Assembly (NCBI GenBank): GCA_045809945.1
Contig: JBJMWW010000080.1
Coordinates: forward strand, 1 to 20,536
Direction of reading: 5' to 3'
DNA from: CADDYX01 sp045809945
GTDB taxonomy: Bacteria > Verrucomicrobiota > Verrucomicrobiia > Chthoniobacterales > UBA10450
Length of the DNA: 20,536 bases
Positions 1 to 8,197 of this stretch are shown in pieces. The notes below the pieces were generated by a model. It saw only the letters and a list, made by a program, of their open reading frames with translations. It made no database searches and was not told the origin of the DNA. A program made the position numbers and the translations under genes. Position 1 is the stretch's first letter; every line of letters starts with the position of its first letter.

Positions 1-424
1 CGAGCGTGCCGATGCAAATGAAGATTAAGAGCGAGCCGAGATTGTGTGGAACAGCCATGCCGTAAAGGCGGTTCGCCAGCGTAAGCACGACGATCACCGT
101 CGGCAGATAAATGATCATGCCGGTCACGAGCGAGGCGCCGATCAGCGGCACGGGAGTGATCGGCGTGACTTTGTAACGGCGCAGAATGTTCTCCTCGCGT
201 TCCTGCACCGCGCGCATCCCAGCGCCCCAAAGTCCGTTTCCGATGATGCCGATGACAGTCACCATCGTGACGACCATCAGGATCACGTTGCCCTGCTTCG
301 CGTCCATCATCTGGCCGAACATGAAGAAGAAGACGAGCGGGAAGATGAGATTGAAAAAGAGCACCGCGCGATTTCGCGAGGCGAGCTTCAGGTCGAGTTT
401 GAGTAGCGCGAGAAAACCCTTCAT
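1..424 (-). CDS. ABC-2 type exporter permease, N-terminal part (cut by window edge)
   Basis: This is the first 141 residues of a membrane permease whose 3' part lies outside the window. Translating from the ATG at 424 gives a short basic cytoplasmic start (MKGFLALLKLDLKLASRNR), then a hydrophobic segment (about residues 20-38, VLFFNLIFPLVFFFMFG), a second one around 50-70 and further hydrophobic stretches near 105-141. A soluble segment between them contains QEREENILRRYKVTPI, the kind of cytoplasmic coupling region seen in ABC-2 permeases of the drug/DrrB/NodJ type. Its start codon shares one base with the stop of the upstream ATPase gene (TAATG), so the two are surely co-translated and form one exporter. 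The substrate cannot be told from sequence; antibiotic, lipid or polysaccharide export are all possible. The family call is firm, the function is not. Confidence 0.85.
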   Translation of the reverse strand, partial: MKGFLALLKLDLKLASRNRAVLFFNLIFPLVFFFMFGQMMDAKQGNVILMVVTMVTVIGIIGNGLWGAGMRAVQEREENILRRYKVTPITPVPLIGASLVTGMIIYLPTVIVVLTLANRLYGMAVPHNLGSLLIFICIGTL

Positions 425-1350
425 TAGTCGCGCAGTTTCTTGCCGGTCATCTCGATGAAAACGTCCTCTAGCGTCGGACGGCGCAGGTGAACATCGACGA
501 GCTCGTAACCTTCGGCGTCGATCCACTTCACCAGATCAACGAGCGTGCGCGCCGGCTGGCGGGAACGGACCGTGACGTGTTTTCGACCGTTAGCGATTGT
601 GGTCTCGGCGTCGGGGCCGAGTGGCAGCTTTTCTTCACGCAACGATTCAGCCAGCGTGATCTCGATCGTGGACTGCTCGGCTGCTTTTTGCTGCAATTCG
701 CGCGGCGTGCCGATCGCGATGATCTGTCCTGAATCGATGATCGCGACGCGGTCGCAAAGCCGTTCTGCTTCTTCGATATAATGCGTCGTCATCAGAATCG
801 TGCGCTTCTCCGCGCGCAACTCTTCGATCAGATCGCGAATTTCGAGACGCGCCTGCGGGTCGAGTCCTGTCGTCGGCTCGTCCAGGAAAAGCATTTGCGG
901 GTCGTTGATCAAAGCGAGCGCGATGGCCAGCCGCTGTTTCTGTCCACCGGAAAGCGTCGCGTAAAACGCGTCCTTCTTTTCCCAAAGCTGCAGACGCTTC
1001 AGCAAACCTTCACCATCAACCGTCCGCGAATAAAACGCGCCGAAAACACCGAGCGCTTCACGCAGCGTAATCTTGTCCGGCAAATTCGTTGCCTGCAAGG
1101 CGACGCCAATCCGGTCCTTTAGCCGTAATGTTTGGCGCTCCGGATCGAATCCGAGCACAGTCACGTCGCCAGCCGAACGCGGCCGCAATCCTTCGAGAAT
1201 TTCGACGGTCGTCGTCTTCCCCGCGCCGTTCGGACCGAGCAAGCCGAAGACCTCGCCCGCGTTGACATGGAAATCGATTCCTTTCACTGCTTCGAGGCCG
1301 TCGTACGATTTGCGCAAACCGCGGACGACAATTGCCTGTTCGGATTCCAT
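424..1350 (-). CDS. ABC-2 type exporter ATP-binding protein (DrrA/CcmA-like)
   Basis: A 308-residue ATPase that powers the adjoining permease. Visible motifs are Walker A GPNGAGKT (39-46), the signature LSGGQ (133-137), Walker B LFLDEP (154-159) followed by the D-loop GLD, and the switch histidine H190 in MTTH. After the roughly 220-residue nucleotide-binding domain there is a C-terminal extension of about 85 residues ending in LRRPTLEDVFIEMTGKKLRD. The phrase 'PTLEDVFIEMTG' is typical of the DrrA/NatA-type exporters that pair with ABC-2 permeases. The gene follows lnt by 36 bases and overlaps the permease gene by one base, so it is the middle of an operon. The ATG at 1350 gives the expected length and N-terminus (IVVRGLRKSYDG). 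The transported substrate is unknown. Confidence 0.95.
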   Translation of the reverse strand: MESEQAIVVRGLRKSYDGLEAVKGIDFHVNAGEVFGLLGPNGAGKTTTVEILEGLRPRSAGDVTVLGFDPERQTLRLKDRIGVALQATNLPDKITLREALGVFGAFYSRTVDGEGLLKRLQLWEKKDAFYATLSGGQKQRLAIALALINDPQMLFLDEPTTGLDPQARLEIRDLIEELRAEKRTILMTTHYIEEAERLCDRVAIIDSGQIIAIGTPRELQQKAAEQSTIEITLAESLREEKLPLGPDAETTIANGRKHVTVRSRQPARTLVDLVKWIDAEGYELVDVHLRRPTLEDVFIEMTGKKLRD

Positions 1351-1386
1351 GGAGCGCAGAGGTTTACTCGACCGGTCGCGGGTAGG

Positions 1387-3045
1387 CTATGAAATTCTAG
1401 GTCTGCGTTTTCGCGCGAACACGACGATGTATGCGAACGTCAGCGCGGCTATGACGCAGCAGCCGTATGCGAAAACTTCACCGTGCCGCGCATAGAACGT
1501 TAGCTTGCCCGATGTAGGCACTGCGACTTCGCTGGTCAGAACACCTTCCGTGAACTGGCTGCCTTTATCGTCCGTCAGTATCTGCGTCACCCGGCCGAGT
1601 TGATTGACAACGCAGGTCACACCGGTGTTCGCCGCCCTCACCATTGGTCTGCGCATTTCGACGCAACGAAAGATCGCGTGCACGAGATGTTGTTGCGAAC
1701 CAGCCGAACGCAGGAACCAGCCGTCGTTCGTCACGTTTACGAGCAACGAAGCGCCATTGAGGACGAAGTGCCGCGTCAGCTCGCCGATCGTGTCTTCAAA
1801 ACAAATCAGCGGTGCGACCTTCATGCCGTTTGTCAGTGTGAAAACTGTGTAGGCCGTGCCGAATGCGAAATCATCCGGCACCTGATCGCCGACGATTTGG
1901 GCAAGCAATGGAATCGTATGCCGGCCTGGTATGTATTCGCCGAACGGCACGAGATGAATTTTGCGATAGAGCTGCCAGCGACCGTCCGGCGATACCAGCA
2001 GAGCGGCGTTGTAGGCGTCGCGATCTTGGACATCGATCGTTCCCAGAAGCAGATCGGCTTTCGCTGACGCAGCGAAACCGGTGACGAATTGATACGTCGC
2101 CTCATCGGCCAGCACCGGCGCAGGCGTCGAGCTTTCCGGCCAGACGACGAGCTGCGCAGGAGAAGCGGCTTCCACTGCGGGTAAACTGAGCCGGCGAAAT
2201 TGTTCGAAGATCTGCTGCGTAAACGCGAGATCGAACTTCTGCTCGCGCGCGATGTTCGCCTGCACCAGCGCGACGCGAAGAGGTTTCGTCTCGCGCGCCG
2301 TTTGCGCGGAGTGAACGCCGAACATCCCGACGCCGACGAGAGCAATCAGCGTTAGCGTCAGATCGAAATGCGGCCGTCGAAAAGAGGTATGCGCTTCGAG
2401 AATGAAACGGCGCACACTGGTGATCGCGATCACGTTTGCGAAGACAACCAGGAAAGAGAGCCCGGCTACGCCCGTGAGTTCCGCGATTTGGATGAGCGGC
2501 CATTGTGTATGGAGCGCGACGCCGAGTGTGTTCCAGCCGAAACCGGAGAAAACGACGCTCCGGAGCAGCTCGTGTGTGACCCACGCTGACGCGAGGAGAA
2601 ATGCGAGTCGAAGGTTGGTCGACGACTTAAGCCACGGGCTTCTGTCGCGTCGCGGTTTAGAGGCGAGCGCGCTGGTGTCGTCGCGACTGCCCGCAGCGGC
2701 TGGAGTTTCGTGTGGCCGGAGCATGCCGGCGAGCCACGCCCAGATTGCGAAGTAAATCGCGAGATAGAAGGCGAGCAGAAACCAGCCGAGCACTGTGACC
2801 GTGGTGAGCCACGAAAAAACCGTCCAGAAAAATACCAGGCCCGCGATGTAGCCGAGGAGAAAGTCGCGCAACCCGCGAAACCGCCACCTGTTTTCTGAAA
2901 ACCAAATCGCAGCGAGCAGCGGCGTCAGCGCAATCCAGCAAAGCCACCAAAGATCGAACGGTGGAAAGCACGCGGTGCCGAGCAATCCGGAGCAGACCGC
3001 CGCCAGCCACGGCCACAACCGCAGCGCTCTTGCCACGAACCCCAC
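1387..3045 (-). CDS. lnt: Apolipoprotein N-acyltransferase
   Basis: Lnt transfers a third acyl chain from phospholipid to the N-terminal cysteine of lipoproteins in the inner membrane, the last step of lipoprotein maturation in diderms. The 552-residue protein has several hydrophobic segments in its first 245 residues (for example 13-27, 62-80, 85-108, 145-160, 190-210, 229-243), then a periplasmic carbon-nitrogen hydrolase domain, and a final membrane segment near 525-545. The catalytic triad of the nitrilase fold is visible as E304 (VVWPESS), K362 (YRKIHLVPFGEYIPG) and C415 (PLICFED), matching E267, K335 and C387 of the E. coli enzyme. The start is a GTG at 3045, three bases after the TGA of the upstream 104-residue gene, suggesting translational coupling. 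A hydrophilic stretch near 110-140 (basic, Ala-rich) sits between membrane segments. Length is slightly above the usual 500-520. Confidence 0.96.
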   Translation of the reverse strand: MGFVARALRLWPWLAAVCSGLLGTACFPPFDLWWLCWIALTPLLAAIWFSENRWRFRGLRDFLLGYIAGLVFFWTVFSWLTTVTVLGWFLLAFYLAIYFAIWAWLAGMLRPHETPAAAGSRDDTSALASKPRRDRSPWLKSSTNLRLAFLLASAWVTHELLRSVVFSGFGWNTLGVALHTQWPLIQIAELTGVAGLSFLVVFANVIAITSVRRFILEAHTSFRRPHFDLTLTLIALVGVGMFGVHSAQTARETKPLRVALVQANIAREQKFDLAFTQQIFEQFRRLSLPAVEAASPAQLVVWPESSTPAPVLADEATYQFVTGFAASAKADLLLGTIDVQDRDAYNAALLVSPDGRWQLYRKIHLVPFGEYIPGRHTIPLLAQIVGDQVPDDFAFGTAYTVFTLTNGMKVAPLICFEDTIGELTRHFVLNGASLLVNVTNDGWFLRSAGSQQHLVHAIFRCVEMRRPMVRAANTGVTCVVNQLGRVTQILTDDKGSQFTEGVLTSEVAVPTSGKLTFYARHGEVFAYGCCVIAALTFAYIVVFARKRRPRIS

Positions 3046-3048
3046 CGC

Positions 3049-3363
3049 TCAGCGCCGTCGTTCCCGACGCTCGCGCTCTTCGTTCCGGCGCTGGCCCGGA
3101 TGAAGCGCGCCCTTCAAATCACGCGAGTATGAAGGATTGACGCGAAAGGAAGCGCGCTCCACCTCTTCAATTAGTCGGATGTTCACTTTATCGGAGAGCA
3201 CGTAACCGAGCGACATCAGGCCGCTCAGCGTGTCGAGGAACTCAGCCGTTTCCATTTCGCCGGATTTCTCGATCAAGTTCTTGCCCGACATCTGCGCACC
3301 GGTCAGGCCCAGTGTTTTCAAGATCGTGATCTCGCCGCCGTCGAGGTTGATATCGCGATGCAT
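3049..3363 (-). CDS. Conserved-looking hypothetical protein, 104 aa, possible winged-helix
   Basis: I do not recognise this family. The ORF is probably real because it fits exactly between pgm (13 bases upstream) and lnt (3 bases downstream) on the same strand, and it has a varied, folded-looking composition unlike the Arg-rich shadow frames. Residues 8-60 look helical and end in LMSLGYVLSDK, which resembles the last helix and wing of a winged-helix domain (inference only). The C-terminus from about residue 88 is highly charged and arginine-rich (QRRNEERERRERRR), perhaps a disordered or nucleic-acid-contacting tail. No signal peptide or membrane segment is seen, so it is likely cytoplasmic. 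No Shine-Dalgarno sequence precedes the ATG. Its position suggests it is transcribed with pgm and lnt. Confidence 0.65.
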   Translation of the reverse strand: MHRDINLDGGEITILKTLGLTGAQMSGKNLIEKSGEMETAEFLDTLSGLMSLGYVLSDKVNIRLIEEVERASFRVNPSYSRDLKGALHPGQRRNEERERRERRR

Positions 3364-3376
3364 TGGAGAACGTCGG

Positions 3377-5266
3377 CTACTGCTTCGTGCGATTCAATGC
3401 GTCTTGCTGAATCCAGCTCCAGAGCCGATCGAGCCGCTTTGTCGTGCGCTCTTTTACTTCGCGTAGCTCGTCGGCACTCCAGCGTTTCGCCAGCGGCGGC
3501 TCTTGCGCGAACAGGTAATACTTGATCTTCGGCTCTGTGCCTGAGCCGCGAACCGCGATGCGGGTGCGGTCTTCGAGCTCGAACATTAACATCTTCTCTT
3601 TTGGAATCTCGTCGCCCTCCACGTCGCGAATTTTTTCAGTCTCGAAGTTGCGCACCCGCGCCACCTTCGAATCGAGCATCGCATCCGGTGGATCCGAAAC
3701 ATATGACGCGAGCAACCGCTTGATCGTTTCCGCTCCTTCTGCTCCTTCGAAGGTCAGTGCTCCGTTTTTCTCCTCGAAACAGCCGAACATCGCGAACACT
3801 TCATCGAGCAGCGCATCCATCGTCAGGCCGCGCGACTTTGCATAGGCCGCGACCTCGCAGAACATGATCGTCGCCCCGTTTGCGTCCTTGTCCCGGACGA
3901 AATCCGCCCCGCTGTAGCCGTAGCTTTCTTCGCCGCCAAAAATGAACAAGATCGGTGGCGCACCGTTCTTCGCTTCCTCTTCGTACTTGCGCAGCTTGGC
4001 GCCAATGTACTTGAAACCGGTCAGCGTCTCGACGCACCGCAACCCATAATGCTCCGCGATTGCCTTCTGCAGATCGGTCGTGACGAATGTCTTGATGATT
4101 ACGCCGCGCGACGCGTTTTCTTTGTTAAGCACGCCGCGGTCGAATAGCGTCTTCGCGCGGTAGAACGCAATCAGCGAACCGATCTGGTTACCGGTCAGCA
4201 ACTTCATCTCGCCGTTAGCGGCACGGACCGCGACGCCCATTCGATCGCAGTCCGGATCGGTGGCGACTACGAGATCCGCGTTCTTCTTTCGTGCCAGCGC
4301 AACGGCGAGCGTAAGCGCTTCGGCGTTCTCCGGATTCGGTGATTTCACGGTCGGAAAGCGGCCGTCGAACTGGTCCTGCTCCGGCACAGTGAAGAATGTG
4401 AAACCGAATCGCTCCAGCATCGGCTTCACGATCACCCCGCCGGTGCCGTGGATTGGTGTGAAGACGATGCGCAGGTCGCGCTGCGAACGGACCAGCTCGC
4501 GATCGAGGATCATCGTCTCAAGTCGCTGCATGTAGGCGTCGTCGACTTCACTCCCGAGCGTTGCGATTTTGCCGGGATTCGAATCAGCCGCGTAGGTTTC
4601 GCCCGAAATCGCGTTTACCCTGGCGATGATCGCGCTCGCATGCGGGTCGATCACTTGCGCGCCGTCGTCGAAGTAAACCTTGTAACCGTTATCGTGCGGT
4701 GGGTTGTGACTTGCGGTAATCACAATCCCGGCGCTCGCCTTCAGGTGTCGGACCGCGAAAGACAGCTCCGGCGTTGAGCGCGGGCCGTCGAAAACAAACG
4801 CGTCGCAGCCGTTCTCCGCCGCGACCCTGGCGGCGAGGACAGCGAATTGTTTCGAGAAGAATCGCGTGTCATGCGCGATGACGAGCTTCGGTTTTTCCGA
4901 CGCGAAGCATTCCTTCAGGTAAGCAACGAGACCCTGCGTCGCACGGCTGATGTTGTAGTAATTCATCGCGTTCGTCCCGACGCACGGGAACTCCGGTCGT
5001 CCGAGCGGATCAGGAGTGGCGCGTTCCGCGTTCGTTAAAACTTTCCCGATCGTCCGTCCGCGCAATCCGCCGGTGCCGAACGCGAGCGTTTTGTAGAAGC
5101 GATCGTTTAGCTCGCGCCATTCCCCGGCAGTCGCGAGTTCGTTCACGACTCGGTCATACAGCGGCGACGTCGCACCGCGCAGGAGCGACGCGATGTTCGC
5201 CGCTGTCGATTCCATTAGCTGTCCGTCAGCGACAGCGCGCCGAATCAGTTCGTTCTGCTCGGACAT
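3377..5266 (-). CDS. Phosphoglucomutase/phosphomannomutase (alpha-D-phosphohexomutase, PgcA-like)
   Basis: The enzyme interconverts hexose 1- and 6-phosphates, feeding sugar nucleotides for envelope polysaccharides or glycogen. Numbered from the ATG at 5266 (629 residues), the four signature regions of the superfamily are present. These are the substrate/N-terminal loop GTGGLRG (about 64-70), the phosphoserine loop TASHNPPHDNGYK with active Ser186, the metal loop DPDCDR with D337, D339 and D341, the sugar-specificity loop GGEESYG (444-450), and the phosphate-binding loop RGSGTEPK (573-580). The length and the GTGGLRG and GGEESYG forms point to the longer PgcA/PGM2 branch rather than the 450-residue GlmM/ManB branch. 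An in-frame TTG at 5302, directly after the upstream stop, would add 12 residues; ATG is preferred but neither start has a good ribosome site. Glucose versus mannose preference cannot be decided. Confidence 0.95.
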   Translation of the reverse strand: MSEQNELIRRAVADGQLMESTAANIASLLRGATSPLYDRVVNELATAGEWRELNDRFYKTLAFGTGGLRGRTIGKVLTNAERATPDPLGRPEFPCVGTNAMNYYNISRATQGLVAYLKECFASEKPKLVIAHDTRFFSKQFAVLAARVAAENGCDAFVFDGPRSTPELSFAVRHLKASAGIVITASHNPPHDNGYKVYFDDGAQVIDPHASAIIARVNAISGETYAADSNPGKIATLGSEVDDAYMQRLETMILDRELVRSQRDLRIVFTPIHGTGGVIVKPMLERFGFTFFTVPEQDQFDGRFPTVKSPNPENAEALTLAVALARKKNADLVVATDPDCDRMGVAVRAANGEMKLLTGNQIGSLIAFYRAKTLFDRGVLNKENASRGVIIKTFVTTDLQKAIAEHYGLRCVETLTGFKYIGAKLRKYEEEAKNGAPPILFIFGGEESYGYSGADFVRDKDANGATIMFCEVAAYAKSRGLTMDALLDEVFAMFGCFEEKNGALTFEGAEGAETIKRLLASYVSDPPDAMLDSKVARVRNFETEKIRDVEGDEIPKEKMLMFELEDRTRIAVRGSGTEPKIKYYLFAQEPPLAKRWSADELREVKERTTKRLDRLWSWIQQDALNRTKQ

Positions 5267-5302
5267 GGCCGTGAACCATTCCGGTTCATGCGGCGTTTGC
5301 AA

Positions 5303-5554
5303 CTACTCGGATTGCGGCAGCTCAGGCTCGACCTGTTGCTCATCCCACGCTTGCTCGAATTGACTGTGCTCCGACTTATCGCGCTTCTGCTTTTTAGTTT
5401 TCGAGGAACTGGAATTCGAGCGCGCGGTCTTTTCGCTCCGCGTCTTCTGTCCGCGCGACTTTTCGCGCGCTGATCGCGTGGCGGCAGTGGCACCGACTGG
5501 CGCCAGCGCAAAGCTGGCCGCTAACGCCAGCAGCAACATCTTTCCCCATCGCAT
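5303..5554 (-). CDS. Small secreted basic protein, 83 aa, unknown
   Basis: No known family is recognised. The first 24 residues form a clear signal peptide: MRWGK, then the hydrophobic core LLLALAASFALAPV, then ATA before a likely signal peptidase I cut near residues 23-25. The mature part of about 58 residues is low-complexity and strongly basic up to about residue 60 (many Lys, Arg and Ser, for example SNSSSSKTKKQKR), then acidic at the end (EQAWDEQQVEPELPQSE). Such a peptide would be disordered and might bind an acidic surface such as LPS or nucleic acid, but that is only inference. It ends 36 bases before the ATG of the phosphohexomutase gene and may lead the pgm-lnt operon. The start has no visible Shine-Dalgarno sequence. 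The ORF could be spurious, but the well-formed signal peptide argues against that. Confidence 0.55.
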   Translation of the reverse strand: MRWGKMLLLALAASFALAPVGATAATRSAREKSRGQKTRSEKTARSNSSSSKTKKQKRDKSEHSQFEQAWDEQQVEPELPQSE

Positions 5555-5722
5555 ACCCGTACAAACACTTCGTATGCGGCGAAGTTGCTGGCCGCCTTAG
5601 AACTCGACCGAGACTCCGGCGAACGTCTACGAGTTCATCCGCATCATTCAAACGTTTGCGGTGACCCCACGTTACGTCGCCCGCACTGCGAAGCCGGTGA
5701 CCTATGCGACTGTAGTTAAGGC

Positions 5723-6754
5723 TCAGCGGTTACGGGTTGAGACCGGCGCTTCGGCTTCGCCACTGCTCGGGCCGCCGAAGAGCATTGAGAACACAACAAA
5801 TACCTGCGCGTGTGGTGAAACGTCGTTTACGCCGAAAAGCGGAGCGATATCGAGCCGCGACCAACGACTCGGCTTCCAGGCGATCGATGGACCGATCACG
5901 AAGCTGTTCTGCGCGTCGTCACGCGTGTCCTTGTCGGTAAAACTGCGGAAGAGCATCTCGACGCCTGCCTTGAAGTGCTCGTGCTGGTCCAGCGGAACCA
6001 TGATGCTCTGCGCGAAACCAATCTCGCGACCGCGGTCGCCTTCCACTTCCTGCTCGATAAACCCGTTCAGCGCCCACTCGACGTGCTCGCCGAAATCCTG
6101 CGCCAGCAACAATCGGCCTTCGACCGCATCGGGAATCGAGCGGCGTTGGAAATCTCCTTCGTCGCCTTCATCCTGACGGCGAACCGTCGGATGGTGCCCC
6201 GCGGCGTTAAGCTTCATCAATTTCATCTCTAACTTCTCCGGCCCCATGTCTTCGTCGCCCATGTCTTCCGGCACGCGTTCGTCGTGCAGCAAGTCGCCGA
6301 CGCCGAATTTGTATTCCGCGAAGATCGTTGGATTGAGCGGGATCTTGTTCCAATCGGCGAGCGCCCAGCGCGCTTCGAGACTTACGGTAGTTGCCTGCAT
6401 CTCGCCCGCGAAAGCCTGCAGCTCGGCCTCCATCGCAACATTGAAGCGATAAGGAAGTCCGAGTTCAATTTCCTGTGTGAACCGATGATCCGGCTTCTCG
6501 TGCCGCAACGCGTCTCCTTCGTAGATCGTGGCAGCCATCACGACCCCCGGCGGCAGCACATATGCGGTTACCGTCGGGGAAAACCGAGAACGAGAGAATC
6601 CGGCAGGCGCGCCGTAGGCACTGGGCACTTCTTCGCCAGTTACAATCACGTCGCTCGTCGCAGTCGTGCTTGTGGTGACGGCCTGTTGAGCCGAGGCGAG
6701 GGAGCAAAGTCCGATTGTAAATGCGAGCGCTACGATTCGGTGACGGAGTCTCAT
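5723..6754 (-). CDS. Predicted outer-membrane beta-barrel protein with Met/His/acid-rich segment
   Basis: A 343-residue exported protein of no family I can name. From the ATG at 6754 it has a signal peptide (MRLRHR, a hydrophobic core at about 7-19, cut near ASA|QQ at 22). The rest alternates polar and hydrophobic residues in barrel-like strands (for example ELGLPYRFNVAMEAELQAFAG and TVSLEARWAL) and ends with a strand AQVFVVFSMLFGG. Residues 157-203 form an unusual insert rich in Asp, Glu, Met, His and Lys (HDERVPEDMGDEDMGPEK, EMKLMKL, GHH). The gene starts 45 bases after the histidine kinase stop and is probably in the same transcript, so it may be the output or a partner of that sensor system. 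An in-frame TTG at 6784 would add 10 residues ahead of the signal peptide and is less likely. A metal-related role is inference. Confidence 0.75.
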   Translation of the reverse strand: MRLRHRIVALAFTIGLCSLASAQQAVTTSTTATSDVIVTGEEVPSAYGAPAGFSRSRFSPTVTAYVLPPGVVMAATIYEGDALRHEKPDHRFTQEIELGLPYRFNVAMEAELQAFAGEMQATTVSLEARWALADWNKIPLNPTIFAEYKFGVGDLLHDERVPEDMGDEDMGPEKLEMKLMKLNAAGHHPTVRRQDEGDEGDFQRRSIPDAVEGRLLLAQDFGEHVEWALNGFIEQEVEGDRGREIGFAQSIMVPLDQHEHFKAGVEMLFRSFTDKDTRDDAQNSFVIGPSIAWKPSRWSRLDIAPLFGVNDVSPHAQVFVVFSMLFGGPSSGEAEAPVSTRNR

Positions 6755-6799
6755 GGCGGGCGGATTTACCGCACGCGTTGGCAAGAGGCAACGCCAAAA

Positions 6800-8197
6800 T
6801 TACGGTTCTGTAATGTTTTTTCGGCTCGGAAAATTCAACCGCACACTCGTTCCTTTTCCCGGTTCGCTCGCGATTGAGACGCTGCCGTCGTGAAGCTCCG
6901 CGATCGATCTGACAAGTGACAGCCCCAGGCCGGTGCCGGCTGAACTGCGCGACGCATCGACACGATAGAAACGATCGAAGATGTGCGGCAAGTGCTCGGC
7001 CGGTATACCGGTGCCCGTATCCGTTACAATGACGCATGTTGCGTCACCCTCGGGTTGCGCGGAGATCGCAATGTTTCCGCCGGCAGCTGTAAATCGCACA
7101 GCGTTGTCGAGCAGGTTAATAAGCGCGCGCTCAAACAACACCGGATCAGCCTGAATTTCTCCACGACCGCTGCAGGTGATTGTAACCTGACGTTCCTCGG
7201 CCAGCGCGCTGTAATAATTCGCCAGTTTCTCGATAGCCGCTCGCGCATCGAGCCGCTCCCGGTGCACCTGTCGCTCCGCGCCTTCCGCACGGGCGAGAAA
7301 TAAAAGATTATCGATCGTCCGCGCCAGCCTCTCGCATTCGTCGACCTGTGACTCGACAACGGCGCGATACTCGTCGGCGGTGCGACGGCGCGTCAGTGCC
7401 ACCTGCGCTTCACCGAGCATGTTGGAAAGGGGAGTGCGAAGTTCGTGTGCAAGATCGGCAGAGAATTGGGAGAGCCGTGTAAATGACGTCTCAAGACGTT
7501 CCAGCATGGCGTCGAATGAATCGCCCAATGGCTGCAGTTCTCTCGGCCAACCGCGCGTTGTGACGCGATCGCTGAGTTGCGTCGAATTGATGCGCTTCAT
7601 CGCTCGAGTCATGTCGCGCAGTGGACGCAAACCGCGACGCGCAATCGTTCGCGCGATTAACGCCGAAAGGATCGCGCCCGCGGCCAGGATCGCGATCGTG
7701 AGAATGCCGAATTGTTTTTCGAACCGTTCATCGGCCGTTCGGTCTTGCGCGACCTGAATGGTAAAGTGCTCTCCACCTGACTCGGCTGTCGTGCTGCCGA
7801 GAGCTAACCATTTCGCTCCCGCGCGGATTTCGCGCGGCTTGAATGCGGGTGCAGCCGTGGCAAACAAATCGGGCGGCAGCAACTGATTCATGCCGCGCGA
7901 TTCTGCTGCGACCGTTCCGTCCGCACGCACGACGCGCACATAAAAGCTGAGCGGTTGTTTTGAGTGCGACACCTGCAGTTCCTGCGCAAGCACTGAGGGA
8001 TTCCCGGCTTCGACCAAATCCGTTCGGATCGCAGCGAGCTTGTCCGCAAGCACGGCATTGTCTTCCTCAAATGCGTGCCGCGTGACGAGCCAGTAAAGAA
8101 GACCAAGTCCGAGCGACAGGAGCAGGACCGACGCAGGTGTGAAGAGCCACACTAGTTGCGTCGCGATCGAGCGTGCGTCAGTCGCTTTTGAGGACAT
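6800..8197 (-). CDS. Two-component sensor histidine kinase, CusS/heavy-metal type
   Basis: A membrane sensor kinase of 465 residues. From the ATG at 8197 it has a first membrane segment at about 13-37, a periplasmic sensor region of roughly 125 residues (40-162), a second membrane segment at about 164-184, a HAMP domain (185-238), a HisKA dimerisation domain with the phosphorylated H251 in FSADLAHELRTPLSNMLGE, and an HATPase domain. The ATPase domain shows the N box NLLDN (361-365), the G1 box DTGTGIP (393-399), the F box FDRFYRVD (407-414) and the G2 box GTGLGLS (421-427). The architecture and the 'SADLAHELRTPLSN..GE.QV.L' wording match the heavy-metal sensor kinases (CusS/CopS group). The start lies 20 bases inside the response regulator gene, showing translational coupling. 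A longer reading frame back to 8353 exists but runs antisense-like through the regulator and is rejected. The signal sensed is not visible; metal is inferred from family only. Confidence 0.95.
   Translation of the reverse strand: MSSKATDARSIATQLVWLFTPASVLLLSLGLGLLYWLVTRHAFEEDNAVLADKLAAIRTDLVEAGNPSVLAQELQVSHSKQPLSFYVRVVRADGTVAAESRGMNQLLPPDLFATAAPAFKPREIRAGAKWLALGSTTAESGGEHFTIQVAQDRTADERFEKQFGILTIAILAAGAILSALIARTIARRGLRPLRDMTRAMKRINSTQLSDRVTTRGWPRELQPLGDSFDAMLERLETSFTRLSQFSADLAHELRTPLSNMLGEAQVALTRRRTADEYRAVVESQVDECERLARTIDNLLFLARAEGAERQVHRERLDARAAIEKLANYYSALAEERQVTITCSGRGEIQADPVLFERALINLLDNAVRFTAAGGNIAISAQPEGDATCVIVTDTGTGIPAEHLPHIFDRFYRVDASRSSAGTGLGLSLVRSIAELHDGSVSIASEPGKGTSVRLNFPSRKNITEP

Noticed and set aside
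5555..5722. Possible RNA gene or riboswitch in the 168-base gap
   Set aside because: No tRNA T-arm, no recognisable riboswitch core and no strong stem was found by eye; the open frames there look like shadows.
6775..6794. Inverted repeat GCGTTG/CAACGC as a terminator between the kinase and the outer-membrane gene
   Set aside because: Six-base stem with an eight-base loop and no T-run on the minus strand; too weak to call.
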